A DNA stretch of 64,000 nt from Carettochelys insculpta. Lineage: Eukaryota > Chordata > Testudines > Carettochelyidae. The position numbers were made by a program, and so were the translations under genes. This document shows positions 24,006 to 36,134 of the stretch, one piece after another (the first letter of the stretch is position 1; each line of letters begins with the position of its first letter). The stretch lies in the NCBI RefSeq assembly GCF_033958435.1, contig NC_134150.1:36327501-36391500 (forward strand). Direction: 5' to 3'. The notes under the pieces were generated by a model. It was not told where the DNA came from. It made no database searches and saw only the letters and a list, made by a program, of their open reading frames with translations.

Positions 24006-25487
24006 ATACTTTCCCAGCTGGGGAAGTGCAGCCTGAGCTTCATTTAAGGATCTAACCCTGCTCTTAACTAAGGTAGTTAATCTTTGAGCTCAGGGGCCTG
24101 CACCAGTGCTTCTGCTGTTTACCTCTCACATCTTCCCATTTACTCCCAAATCCCTGACATCCACAGCACTCTACCCTAACTTCTGCACTCCCTTACATTG
24201 CAAACCCCTGTGCTGAGCCATCACGCGCCCCAGCCCTGATTCCTGTGTCTCCACATTCCCAACACTCTGCCTGAACTTCTGCACCCTACACGCTCAAATC
24301 CCATACTCTGAGCACCTCATATACCCCAACCCTGCATCCCCACATCCTCAGCCCTGAGCCTTCCACACTCCATCCCATAAATTTTTGGAGTGTTTTTCAA
24401 TTGATTCATGGATTTGTTTAGCATCTTAAAGCTGACCTGTGTGTGGATAATCTGCATTTTGGTGTGTTCACTTGCTTGCGTTGTTAGAAAGGTTGATATT
24501 ATAGGTATTTGTAGCTAGGATTTTTGTTTGCCGTGGTGATGCACATCCACTCTCTACCTCAGTTTTGGTGTTACGCATCAGAATTATTAACCCACCTAAA
24601 AGAAAATTCAGCCTGTCTAAGGATAGAAAATCTTAGCAGGAACACTGCTTCCCTGCCTTGCATCCAATCAGGTGAGCCCTGGTTCATGCATGGGGCTGGG
24701 AACACCTAGGAGAGCCACAGGTGTGTGCATGGGTGTGGCCACTTGCAGCAGGGATACTGGGGGAGAAGAGCAAAACTAGGCTGCCAGGAGGGGAAACAGG
24801 GGGAAAGGGGCAGCAGGAGGAGGAATGGGGGCCGGGCAGAGTCAGCTGGAGGGGGTGAGGGGGACTGCTGTTCACTTTCCAAAGCATTTTTCATCTTTTG
24901 AAAACAACTTTCTCTAGTCTTCTCCAGCTGGCCAGGCTCTCTAATCTTTCTCATTTATTATTAAGTTCTCATTATCACCTGTGCCACAGAGTTTGCAACC
25001 TGAGCTGTGAAAATAACTCTGAAGTATCCTTTTTGGGCTTTACCCCATGGAGGAACATGAATGTGATTTTTTTTCAGCCAAGGATGTAAAAGTGGAGTGA
25101 GGGAGAAGTTCTGTTTATTGGCAATAGAATTAATAATTCTCAGGGTCCCTTTCATCACGTTTAACAATGCACTGTAATCACATCAACATGAATATGCTGT
25201 AGAATATCTTCCAGTGTCAGATACCAGGCAGCTGCCTATCCTATGGAAGCAATATTTCAGTGTCATGACTGAAGTGTGTTCAAGCATGTTGTTGATTCTT
25301 CAGGAGAAAAGAGTTAGGATTTGTATATGAGATGCACAGTGCTTTAGTTTAGTTTGGTTTGGTGAAATGGCTGACGGATTTACATCCTTTCCAAAGTGTG
25401 GTGGATTATTGCTATAGTTGGAGGAATAGGAATATTTAATATAATGGACCACCACGTATTCATGTTTTTCTATAAAATGACTAAGAA
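24006..25487. other. Intronic DNA; CCC-rich and G-rich patches
   Basis: 24120-24380 is pyrimidine-rich with recurrent CCCTGA/CCACA words; 24740-24860 is G-rich. No gene recognised. Confidence 0.5.
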
Positions 25488-26246
25488 TATGTCTATGCAG
25501 CATAGTTATTTCAAAATAACAGCTGCTATTTTGAAAAAAAACTATCCTTGTGTCTACACGACACAACTGCTATTGCAAAATAATGTCAAAACAGCAGCTG
25601 AATTATTTTGAAAATTGGTAACACTCGTTCTGCGAAAAATAGTACCTATTTAAAAATAGCTATTTTGAAATAGGCACTATTTTTAAATGGTCACTATTGT
25701 CATGTCTACACTAACACATTCTTTCAGAAAATCAGGCCCCTTTTCGAAAGAACACGCAGAACGTCGACCCACAAAATGCAATCTTTCAATATGAAATCAA
25801 AAGAACTTGGCTCTTCCTCTGGAAGCCCTCTTCTGCTCCTGGATCAGGAAGATCGCCTCCTTTTGAAAACATCTTTTGAAAAAAAGTATGTGTAGATGTG
25901 CCACAGGCCCTTTTTTCAAAAGAGAAGTCCTCATAGCACTGCATATTTCAATCTTTGTCCCTTCTTTTAAAAGAATGGGGGCTGTGTGGATTCTTTCTTT
26001 TGAAAAAGTGGATTGATCTTTCAATATGCTTTTTTGTGTTTTGGATGCGCTCTTTTGAAAGAAGACCTTCCAGAAGATATTCCTTGGAAAGATTGCTGTA
26101 CTGTAGACATGTCATATCTGTGCAGGCAATGTGTTTTGAAGTTACAAAGTATATTTCAAGTGCATTTTTGTGTGTAGCAGTTATTTCAAAATAGCTATTC
26201 CAGAGTAGCTTGTTTTGGAATAAGGCTCCTGTGAAGACATAACCTA
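25488..26246. mobile_element. MITE (TATTTCAAAATAAC family) interrupted by a second MITE
   Basis: The outer element begins GAATATGTCTATGCAGCATAGTT with ATTTCAAAATAACAGCT and ends TTATTTCAAAATAGCTATTCCAGAG...GAAGACATAACC. It is split at about 25703-26112 by an element rich in CTTTTGAAAG/TTTCAAAAG, starting TGTCTACACTAACACATTC and ending GTACTGTAGACATG. Several 75-103 aa open frames here are chance products of T/A-rich palindromes. Confidence 0.7.
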
Positions 26247-26389
26247 ATGTATGTGGCAAACCACTGAATCAGATTGCCACATATTTATTATAAATTACAC
26301 CATCTTTTTACTATATTTTAGTCACACTGCTGGTTTTCTTCTGCATTTGTCTTAGTATTTCCTCCAAATGAATGCACAGGTCTCTCTAA

Positions 26390-26802
26390 GGCTGTGTCTA
26401 CACTTTCATTCCTCTTTCAAAAGAGGTATGCAAATGAGGTAAACTGAAAATGCGAATGAGGTGCAGATTTCCATATTGGAAAACTCATTTGCATAGTCTT
26501 ATTTTGAAACAGCTTCTTTTGAAAGAGGAAAACCAGTGTAGACGCTGCTCTTGCGAAAGTAAACCCCATCTTCGACAGAATCCTTCTTCCCATAAAGAAG
26601 GGAAGAAGGATTCTTTTGAAGATGAGGTCTACTTTCAAAAGAGCAGCATCTACACTGGTTTTCTTCTTTCGAAAGAAGCTATTTTGAAATAAGAATATGC
26701 AAATGAGTTGTCTGATATGCAGACCTGCACCTTATTTGCATTTTTTGATTTACCTCATTTGCATACCTGTTTCGAAAGAGGAATGTAAGTGTAGAGACAG
26801 CC
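26390..26802. mobile_element. Full-length foldback MITE (413 bp inverted repeat)
   Basis: Starts GGCTGTGTCTACACTT and ends AAGTGTAGAGACAGCC. The arms pair almost throughout: TTCCTCTTTC with GAAAGAGGAA, ATGCAAATGAGGTAAA with its complement near 26750-26765, CCAGTGTAGACGCTGCTCTT with 26640-26660, AATCCTTCTTCC with GGAAGAAGGATT at the centre. TAA precedes the left end (26387-26389); the right flank is TTG, so the duplication has decayed. No coding capacity. Confidence 0.85.
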
Positions 26803-29111
26803 TTGGGGACACTTCCTACTTTTTGTACACCCACTGATATGGATGTTTTCACAGTACAACTGTTCTTACTTTATGTCCACAATTATCACCTTATATTGTT
26901 GCTTCTTTAGATTTAGTATAAGCAATTCACCATCAATGGCTGTGTTTCTGCTCCTTATCCTACAAGGCTTCCATCGTCTCACGCATGCTTCTGAATAACA
27001 AATCAACAGTATGAACTTGAAAAGCAAGTGACACAGGCCTAACACCTGTAAGAATTTTCATATTTATGGGGGGCAACGTTGCACAGAAAGAACTGGGAAA
27101 CCATTTCGGCACACATTTTCCAAAACATTATTTTACCAATTTCACTCATCTCTAATTGTGCTCCAGGCACACTGAATCAAGAAAGCATTTAGGTTTGTTT
27201 TTAAAATTAAGCACATGCTTATGCCTCCTTAATGTCAGTTAGATGGAGCTATGAGTCAAGCCTTGATCCAAAGCCTGTTGAAGACGATGAAAAACAAACT
27301 TCAGTTGACAGTGCTTGTGCTTTGGATCAGGCCCAGCTGCTTGGATGCAATTTAGGGATAACAGGAAGCAAATATGAAATAAACTTGACACACATCTGGC
27401 AGGATTTGTTGATGATTTTTTTTTCCATTTCTTCAAACAAAAAATTTGAAACTACATCTAGGAAAAATGGGCTTTTTATCTAGCCTCAAATTAGCCTGGT
27501 TGTAATAGATGAAAGTTTTTCACCCACTGCTTCAGAAGTTTTGCCTTTCATTTTTGTTACACGTGCAAGAAACTATTAAGCTTACATTTTCAATTGAGCT
27601 TTGTCAGTACTTGCAAGAGACTTGAATGGATTTTGATAATAAAAATCTGCACAGCGATGAAGTCCAGGAATTGAAAGCAGTAGTGATCCTTATAATCCAA
27701 TAAAATGTCTTAATATATATTTTTTTACTTATTAGAATTACAAGAATAGAGGAAGTATAGATACAACAAAGAAGAAAATTAATGTCAGTGACTTTACTAT
27801 TTTGAAGGGAGATTCATGTTCAGACCTGATTAAGGATAGAATAGAAAAAATGTATTTTACTTTGACAATAATTCCTCAATTCATTTTATTTTCTATAAGA
27901 CAAAACAAAGTACATAAAATCCCCAAAGAAATTATTGCTCTTGATAGTAGTGATTGCATTTGAAGTACCAGTGAGGATCTTTTCAGAGAACAGTACAGTA
28001 ATATGGGAACTTACCATTCATATAAAGAACAACTATAAAGATCTATGTGAATTTTAGCACTAATAAAATTAATGAACAATACAGCACATGCTGAAATTGA
28101 GTAAACATAATAAATAAACATCCAAAATTACTGTTTTGTTGGAGATGGTTAAATCTGAGTTTGCTAAGGGTCACTGACACTTGAAAATTATTTTTAGTTA
28201 ACAAGATTGCTTCATGTTTGGGCTGTTTACAAAAACATCCAGCTATAGTATTGAATTCCATTAACTTATTTTATGGTGGCAATGAAAATGAGTAATTATC
28301 ACTTAAGTGATTTTAAAGGAGTGGAACATATTGTTGGGACACAAAACCTACCAAATATTGTTATTAACAGTTATTGAGGTTGCTTCTCAAGATTTCACAG
28401 GTTTTTGTGTAAGGAAGAAGTTAAAGATGTATACATGCTGATGAAGGGTACTCTTTGTAAGCAGTGGAAATACATTTTTTAAAAGTTATTTTTTTAGAGA
28501 TTGGTCATTTCAAAGACTGAACATAAAAGGATCCACGTTCAGCTAAGAACCATCTAATGAAAGTTCTTCACATTTTAGTTGCCGAATATGTGCTCCGATC
28601 CTTTATCTTGTTGACATGAAAATATGCTTCGATAATATTTATGTCACCAACCTTCCCCATCATAAACCTTCATTCTCTGTCTACTACAGATGGATTTTGT
28701 GCAGTTAGATGGAGTCTTATATACTGTTCTGATTCATTCTCCAGTACAATAGTCACTTTTTACAATGCAGAAAAAAAAGAGCCAAAGGTTTCTTTTCTCC
28801 ACTAAAGATGCATTTTCTAAAATTCTTATGAGACTGTCAGAGCTAATTATCTTTTATGATAATGCTGATTTTTTCCTATCAGGGTTTTAAATCAAGAGTT
28901 GGAGACAAAAAAAAGTCTAAATTGCCTTTTTTTTTCTTTTTCTTCCACATCGCAGGGAGCGACCCCATATTGATTGTAGACCCATTTTTGGTAACAGGAT
29001 TTTGAAAAGATAGAAGGGCTGCGATGCACAGCTATGGAATTATTTCAAAGCACTTAATATATTAGTTGAGCTTGGCTTTGTTTTCTGAATATATATTGTC
29101 AGGCCAACCAA
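26803..29111. other. AT-rich intronic DNA, no repeat recognised
   Basis: Long AT-rich stretch with no gene, RNA or repeat family identified. Confidence 0.6.
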
Positions 29112-29402
29112 TAGAAGGGGCACAGGAAATGGATGCTCTGGTGCAGGCGATTCTAATGGGCCCGGGGCTCCTGGCTACCATTACTGATACTGTAGCAGCT
29201 GGAGCCCTGGGCTCTTTCAATCACTGCTGGAGAGCTCTGGGCATCATTAAGGGCTGGTTAGGCGACAGGGGGCCTGGCACAATGCACTCCAGACAGTTCC
29301 AAGGGCTGTGTGTCCCTAGCCCTGCCCCTTCTGCCTGATGCTCCACCCCTTCCAGGAGTGAGGAGCCAGTCCCCCTTCCCTGCCCAAGGGCCAGGCAAGA
29401 CT
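29112..29402. repeat. GC-rich interspersed repeat, copy 2
   Basis: Shares GGGCCCGGGGCTCCTGGC, GCAGCTGGAGCCCTGGGCTCTTT and CTGCTGGAGAGCTCTGGGC with copies at 2185, 34905 and 54338. Its open frames are incidental. Confidence 0.6.
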
Positions 29403-29734
29403 GTCAGCCCTCTTGTATATTGTGAGCATGCATTGATTCTTATAATTTTGTCCTTAGTCATCCTTAGTCAACAAACATTTCACACAAACATATGTCTTGA
29501 GGGATGTTTGTGGGCTCTCTACTTGTGATGTTTTCAATGATTTGTTGTTTGTGGTGTGCAGTTGATCACCAGTCACATGGTCTTGCTATTTCTCCTTGGA
29601 CTGATGACTGAAACTTTTGCAGACAGGAGTGTAGCATAGTTTTCTGCCTGCTTAGGGGCTCTGGGCTAGAAAGCTTGGTTGAGTTTTTTGGACCCAGATG
29701 GGAAGGAAGCAGCTGGTTACAAAAGCCAGGAGTG

Positions 29735-30326
29735 GGTTAGTTGAAGAGGAACTGCAGGTATGAGAGGGTTGTATACAGGGGCTTGGAAAGGGTCCCATAT
29801 GGGGAGAGGCTAGAGAGACTGGGACTTTTCAGTTTGGAAAAAAGGCGATTGAGGGGCGATATGATAGAGGTATATAAAATCATGAATGGTGTGGAGAAAG
29901 TGAATATAGAAAAATTATTTACCTTTTCCCATAATACAAGAACTAGGGGACACCAAATGAAATTGATGGGTAGTAGGTTCAAAACTAATAAAAGGAATTT
30001 TTTCTTCACACAGCGCACAGTCAACCTGTGGAACTCCTTGCCCGAGGAGGCTGTGAAGGCCAGGACTCTATTAGGGTTTAAAAAAGAGCTTGATAAATTT
30101 TTGCAGGTCAGGTCCATAAATGGCTATTAGCCAGGGATAAAGTATGGTGCCCTAGCCTTCATAACAAGGGCAGGAGATGGATGGCAGGAGATAAATCACT
30201 TGTCTTCTGTTCTCCTTCTCTGGGGCACCTGGCATTGGCCACCGTCGGCAGATGGGATGCTGGGCTTGATGGACCTTTGGTCTGACCCAGTATGGCCATT
30301 CTTATGTTCTTATGTTCTTATGTAAT
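29735..30326 (+). pseudogene. CR1-type LINE: ORF2 C-terminus and 3' end
   Basis: The best preserved LINE copy here. An open frame at 29741-30130 (129 codons, ending at TAG) covers the C-terminal part of ORF2: [27 protein letters not shown], then [11 protein letters not shown] and F-K-K-E-L-D-K-F. The nominal ATG is arbitrary, because the real ORF2 starts far upstream and is deleted (5' truncation). The 3' UTR runs to GGACCTTTGGTCTGACCCAG and tandem TTCTTATG units (about 30299-30322), the family's terminal repeat. No endonuclease or polymerase core, so it cannot move by itself. Sense to CDH13. Confidence 0.93.
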
Positions 30327-30617
30327 ACACTATGAAGTAGGGGGAGTGAAGTATATGTCCCTCCTTCAGGGGCTCTGGGAGCTGTAGTTCATAGTAGGCA
30401 GAGGAACTGCTTTTTGTTTGGGTGCTTTTATGTTGAAGAATAAAATTATGTCCTAAAGGAGACTTAGGCCTGGCAGAGTTCTTCCTGGGTTGGAAAAACA
30501 AGCCAGCAGCCTTCCAGGAGGACAGAAATCAGAGATTTCAGGATGGCTATGCTCTTTTCTGCACAGTCATGTATTCACAGGCATCTTCATAAATCACTAA
30601 AATCCTCACAAATAAAA

Positions 30618-30746
30618 TCTTCTTCAGATGGGTCTGCCCCATGAAAGCTCATCACCCAATATATTATTTTATTAGTCTGTAAAGTGCTACAGGACTGCTT
30701 TTTTCTTTTGTGAGGATACAGATTAACCTGGCTACCTCTCTGTGAT
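30618..30746 (+). mobile_element. Right half of foldback element (relative of 2735-3288)
   Basis: CTTCAGATGGGTCTGCCCCATGAAAGCTCATCACCC...TTAGTCTGTAAAGTGCTACAGGACTGCTTTTTT...GATACAGATTAACCTGGCTACCTCTCTG matches 3165-3285. The left arm is absent. Confidence 0.8.
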
Positions 30747-33700
30747 TATTCAACCACTGTAAGACCATGAGAAGTTTTAGTTTCTAGTCAAACTCCATCA
30801 TCTCTAATCATGAGATAATCAGGGAAATATTGTCCAGCCATTAGGGAGCACAGCTCTGTTACAGACACAATATGGGGCCCCATTTCTTATGCTGAGTAGT
30901 ACTTGACTCCCCAGGTAATCACATTAAAATCCATGACACAGATTGTGATGTCCTCATTGACGGAATAGTGCCTTACAGTTACTCCGTCAGTAGTCTACTT
31001 GAATGAGACATTTTTGGAGTCAGATGCTTCTCTAGATGTATAAGTGTATTAGAATCTAGCTCAATTACACTTCTGAAAAAATAAGTTACTATGCTGTGTG
31101 AGTCAGAAGCATAGGAAGTAGCTCTGTGGGGTCTCGAAGTAATTGTTGACTGTACCCCAGGTAACTCGGCTTGCACATAGGAAGAATAATAAATCTTACC
31201 TAGGTCATTGGGGTGCTGTGATACTCATTTCATGTTAGGTTGAAAACCATCTTCTTGTCTTTGGACTGTTTTTTATTAAAAGTCTTTCACATTTTCATTT
31301 TGGAAATTTGCATTCACAGAGGAAATGAAAAAGACTTGAGAGAGAAGACAAAACAGTATTTCTTGATTATGGAGGCTATTTGAAGTAGTGACATATTTTG
31401 CCTTCTCATCGAATGATTTGTGTTGACTTGAATTTTGGTTAATATGCTCTAGCATAAAGATGACACTGTGGACATCGGCAGACAGATAGCTTTTCAGAAA
31501 AGAATAAATATCTATGAAATGCTGATTGGTATTAAAAGTGTATTCACACATGTTGCTTTAAAGTCATGTGGTTGGGTTGAGGTACCATGGCTGTGTCTTT
31601 CACATTTGAACACACAAATAGATTGTATAACACATGTGGAATGGGTGTGGAGATGTCTCAAAAATTTTATTTCTCTGCTGGACTTTCTTCTGGAGAAAAG
31701 GTGAGAAGGGGGGTGATTTTGATGAATTCTCTAATGGTTACACAATAGATCTATGTAAGGCCTAATTCTTCTGCAAAGGAAGTCAATGGTAATAGGATTA
31801 GGCACGTCCTGCGTGCATGTAAAACAGTGAGAAGACTGTGGTAATGGAACTGTCAATAAAATGTCACATGTAATAGATAAAGAGTTGAAAAGAACTGTCT
31901 GAGCATTTAATTGTACATATAAAGCTAAATTGAGCAAATAATGAGTTCCTTTTAATTAGCATGTGATAGCCAGTACTTTAATGATTCAATTAAAAAAAAT
32001 ACTAACGGTGCTTTTATTTGGAGAAAAGGTATTAGAAATTAAATTTGACTGATATTATAGCCAAATGACAAATTGTAATCAGATTTCTTAGGAACACGTC
32101 TTCCACACTGATTGTAATTTGATAACATTTTTACAGGACTAGACAATTTTAATTTTTCGATGCAGGTCATTGAGGTTAAAATTTATATAGTTGGCTGTTA
32201 ATTCAGGTTAGGAACAGAAAATACTATATTGTCCATGTAAAATTCTCAAAACACTCCAGAGAGAGAAAGGAGATTCACATAAGTAACCCTAACTGGCAAG
32301 CCATCTGTCTTTTCATCCACGTGGTCTTAAAACTGTTTTGAAATGAGTGCTTTATAATTGGAAAGATCAGACAGTCCTTTATAAATACCAGTTTCAGAAC
32401 CCTCAGAGCTCTCAGTATTAGCTGACAATCCTTGGAATCTGTAAGATCTTCCATAGGTACACAATAATTGTAGCCATAGAAACACATTTTAAAAGATTTT
32501 CATATTTAATAAAGTTAATAAATCTAGTTAAGATTTTTAAAAAAGTCTAAAATATGTTCTTTCATTTTCATAAACTAAGTAGTATTGTTAATGTCATTAA
32601 GTCATTTATTCTTTTTATTTAAGATGTTTGATAGCATACCTCCAGCTTTTACATTTCAGTGAAAATTAGAAAACAAAGTCTAATTCTAGGGAGGATAGCT
32701 TGCTTCATTAACCTAAAGGCCTGATATACCCCAGTGCTCATCCCTGCAGTGTGCTTGTCAGCCTGCTTACAGATGTCTTAAATTATACATTAAAAGATCA
32801 GAGGTTCTTTAGGTATATTGCTGAGTATTTTAAAGCTTGTGTGGTTTTATTGATTGTAAGGTTAATATTTAACAAATTAATTAGAACCACAAAAGTATCT
32901 TGATGTTTTTGCAGGACACTCAAACCTATATCTGAATGCATCAACATTCTGGTAGTTCATCTTTTAATTTTGCTCATATTTGTACCATGAATAGTATAAA
33001 CAAAACATTTTTGTGTCATGTAATTGATAAATTATAATTTTTAACTTTGGAAATTATGGTCTTTCTTTTAAATGGTAAATAGAGAAAGACAATGGCACAT
33101 GATATTGGAAATGGGTTACTGACCCTTTATAGTCCTGTATATGTGTGTGAGCGCACATGCACGCATGTGATGGGTGTCAACACATCCACCCATGTCTGGT
33201 TTCTCTCCCTTCCTCCCTGCTGCACTGTGAAGGGTGAGCCTGTGGGGCGTGACGGGGAACCCAGCGCACCAAGGGAGTTGTAGTTCCTTGGCCAGCTCTC
33301 TGCCTACAGATCTGGTCCTAGAGTGGGGAAGAGACTACATTTCACAGCATGCCTTTAGCTGCTAGCAACAGGTAATGGAGGGGGATGAGGGAATATTGTT
33401 TTTCACTTGCAATATTAAAGCAAGTTCCCAGAAGGTAATTTCTTTATAATCTTTCTCACTGTATAATTTTTTACTATAACAAAATCATTTTACAAATCAG
33501 TTCCGCTCAAGTTTTTCATTAATCTCTCTTATGCATGCTTATTGCATGACTATTTTGAACTCCTTTATGTTTGAAAAAAATTACAACGTACATTTACAAA
33601 AAAACCACACACACCCCGGCCAGAAATTCCTGCTTATAGGCCTGCTTTAATTGATTTCAGATCTCATTTCATCAATCCTAGTAGATATAAAATGCTATCA

Positions 33701-33885
33701 TTCTAAAAACATAGTCAAGTGATGAATTTCTGATTCAGAGATTCTTTAAAGTAGTTAATCTGGAGTGATTCCAGATGAAGACAAGGTTAATATCCTTCAG
33801 ATTTACACCCGCATAACTTGGGTCAAATCTGGTGTTCATTGCCCTTGATGAAATGAGCTTGTAGTCTCAGCGAGTGACACATTAA
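30747..33885. other. AT-rich intronic DNA with one GC-richer motif cluster
   Basis: No repeat family or exon recognised. 33150-33390 differs: GTGTGTGAGCGCACATGC, CpG-bearing GGGGCGTGACGGGGAAC, and two ZNF143/STAF-like words described separately. Confidence 0.5.
33270..33375. promoter_or_regulatory. Candidate ZNF143-like site pair
   Basis: ACTACATTTCACAGCATGCC (33331-33350) is close to the known ACTACAATTCCCAGAATGC type. GGGAGTTGTAGTTCC (33274-33288) is the reverse complement of the first half of the same motif. GCTGCTAGCAAC (33359-33370) follows. Such motifs mark many vertebrate promoters but also occur inside old repeats. No transcript start can be shown. Confidence 0.3.
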
Positions 33886-34596
33886 AGCTGCGTCTACACG
33901 TGCACGCTACTTCGAAGTAGCGGCACCAACTTCGAAATAGCGCCCGGCACGTCTACACGCGTCGGGCGCTATTTCGAAGTTAACTTCGACGTTAGGCGGC
34001 GAGACGTCGAAGTCGCTAACCTCATGAGGAGATAGGAATAGCGCCCTACTTCGACGTTCAACGTCGAAGTAGGGACCGTGTAGACGATCTGCGTCCCGCA
34101 ACGTCGAAATTGCTGGGTCCTCCATGGCGGCCATCAGCTGGGGGGTTGAGAGATGCTCTCTCTCCAGCCCGTGCGGGGCTCTATGGTCACCGTGGGCAGC
34201 AGCCCTTAGCCCAGGGCTTCTGGCTGCTTCTGCGGCAGCTGGGGATCTATGCTGCAGGCACAGGGTCTGCAACCAGTTGTCAGCTCTGTGTATCTTGTGT
34301 TGTTTAGTGCAACTGTGTCTGGGAGGGGCCCTTTAAGGGAGCGGCTGGCTGTTGAGTCTGCCCTGTGACCCTGTCTGCAGCTGTGCCTGGCACCCTTATT
34401 TCGATGTGTGCTACTTTGACGTGTAGACGTTCCCTCGCTGTGCCTATTTCAATGTTGGGCTGAGCAACGTCGAAGTTGAACATCGACGTTGCCGGCCCTG
34501 GAGCACGTGTAGACGTTATTCATCGAAATAGCCTATTTCGATGTCGCAACATCGAAATAAGCTATTTCGATGTTGGGTGCACGTGTAGACGTAGCC
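33886..34596. mobile_element. Young, CpG-rich MITE with TAA duplication (711 bp)
   Basis: Ends AGCTGCGTCTACACGTG and CACGTGTAGACGTAGCC are inverted repeats. TAA flanks both sides (33883-33885, 34597-34599), as in PIF/Harbinger insertions. The interior carries many TTCGAAATAGC, CTTCGACGTT and AACGTCGAAG palindromes with CpGs intact, in contrast to TTTCAAAATAG in the older copies. That suggests recent insertion before CpG decay. It contains incidental ORFs (121, 70 and 65 aa) but no transposase. Confidence 0.88.
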
Positions 34597-34904
34597 TAAC
34601 TGTTTAGTATGAAAAAAGAACCTGAACGTTTACCTACCCAGAAATTAAACCATATCATCATTAAGTTGTAGGCTGTCTTCTTTTTGAGTCAATAGTAAGC
34701 CAATTCCTCATTATTGGCATAGAACAAATACTTCAGGTCTAGTCATCTCTTGCATGAGACACAAAACCTAAGTCTAGAACAGCTGTGGTCATTCATAAGT
34801 CCCTCATGTACTTTGCAAATGTGGCAATGCTGGCTCCAACACACTGGCTAAACTTCCATTGGGTTTTATATGCTGCCTACAGGCCTCCAGTGAGGGGAAA
34901 CAGC

Positions 34905-35199
34905 AGTGTGAGGGAGGGGAGGAGGCAAATTATACTGATTTCCTGGGCCTGGTTTTCAAAGAGGCCTGGAGCTGCTACTTTGGCAGCCGTGGCAGCTGGA
35001 ACTCCAGGTCCCTTTGAAGTGCTGCGGCAGCACTGCTCCAGGTGTGCTTGGCAGTGAGGAAATGGGGATAGTCCAGTGCCACAGTCTGGGCTGTGCTGAG
35101 GGCTGAATGCTCTAGGTCCTGACCCTTCTGGGGTGCGGAGCCATTCCTGCTCTCCCACCTTGCCCTGGGGCCCTTGGTAGCTGTCAGCCCCTCTGTTTG
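34905..35199. repeat. GC-rich interspersed repeat, copy 3
   Basis: GGGAGGGGAGGAGGCAAATT, GGCCTGGAGCTGCTACTTTGGCAGC, CCAGGTCCCTTTGAAGTGCTGC and CTCCAGGTGTGCTTGGCAG match copies at 2185, 29112 and 54338 in order and spacing. Confidence 0.6.
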
Positions 35200-36063
35200 C
35201 TTATTTATAGTTTAACTGAATAGCAATGTCTGTACCTGAACTCAATCTTAATCCCATTTTGCAATGATATATTTATTTACATGTGTAAATTTCACATCAT
35301 GAAATTGCTAAACACGTGACTTAATTGAATATCATAAATATATATTTAAAATACAAACACAAGCCACACTACCATCCAAATGACCTGTGTATTGTAACAC
35401 CACTAAAATAAGTCATAGTTTTATATTTGTCACCTTTTATCCTTTCTCATATCACTGTTTTCCTTTTCTTGTGTTCTCATGTCTGTTCCTACGTATCGAA
35501 TTTTTTGGAGTAAGGATCATGTCCTTACTATTATGTTTTTTTAATCAGTAAGGAGAGTAGAAAATAGTTTGGTTGCTTAATGGATGAATAATAATTGCCT
35601 AAAGGCATTGGGCCCAGTTAGGCTATTCAGCATCAGTATAAATGAGAAAAAAATTCAGTCCAGTTCCAATGATCTCCATTAAAAATCAGTTACAGCGCTC
35701 TCCATTTATGGGCTGCAGTTCTCAGCTGTTAGTGAAGTGTTTCAGAGAGCATACTTTGGTAGTGGTTAATTTTTAATGGTAGCCCCTGTATTACCTTTAA
35801 AAACACTTGGACTGAAACCTTAGCTGTAGAGGAAGGAGGCAGAGGGACTTGGAAGCCACATATCCCAGAAAAAGTTTAAAGATTCGCTGTAGCTTGTTGC
35901 CGGCCTGTAGAATTGAAAATGGCCCCATAGGGCCCATTGCACCAATCGTAATTGCCCGAGCACAGTGCATGATGGGCCTATCCCTTATGGCAAACAGGTC
36001 AGGGGCCAAAGAAGTAAAAATTATACCAGAGGAGGATTCATCCCATTGAGACCGAATACTTAC

Positions 36064-36134
36064 CAGCTCATCTCGGGTGGATTTAAGGTCCCTTTGTCCT
36101 GTTCCAGAGGCACCCTCAGTGAGACCAAAGCCCA
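36064..36134 (-). other. Splice-site-bounded 71-nt antisense block (exon-like)
   Basis: On the minus strand: a good pyrimidine tract and acceptor (TTGCCCTTCTATTCTGCTTAG), a 71-nt open block (G-F-G-L-T-E-G-A-S-G-T-G-Q-R-D-L-K-S-T), then CTG followed by GTAAGTATT (GTAAGT at 36063-36058), a near-consensus donor. It sits in a 112-aa minus-strand open frame (36135-35797). No homology recognised. Could be chance, an old retroelement fragment, or an exon of an antisense non-coding transcript. Confidence 0.25.

Noticed and set aside
25948..26692. Cluster of 73-103 aa open frames rich in Phe, Lys and Leu
   Set aside because: They read TTTCAAAAG/CTTTTGAAA palindromes inside MITEs on both strands.
33907..34272. 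121-aa minus-strand open frame
   Set aside because: Lies wholly inside the CpG-rich TAA-flanked MITE and translates its palindromes.
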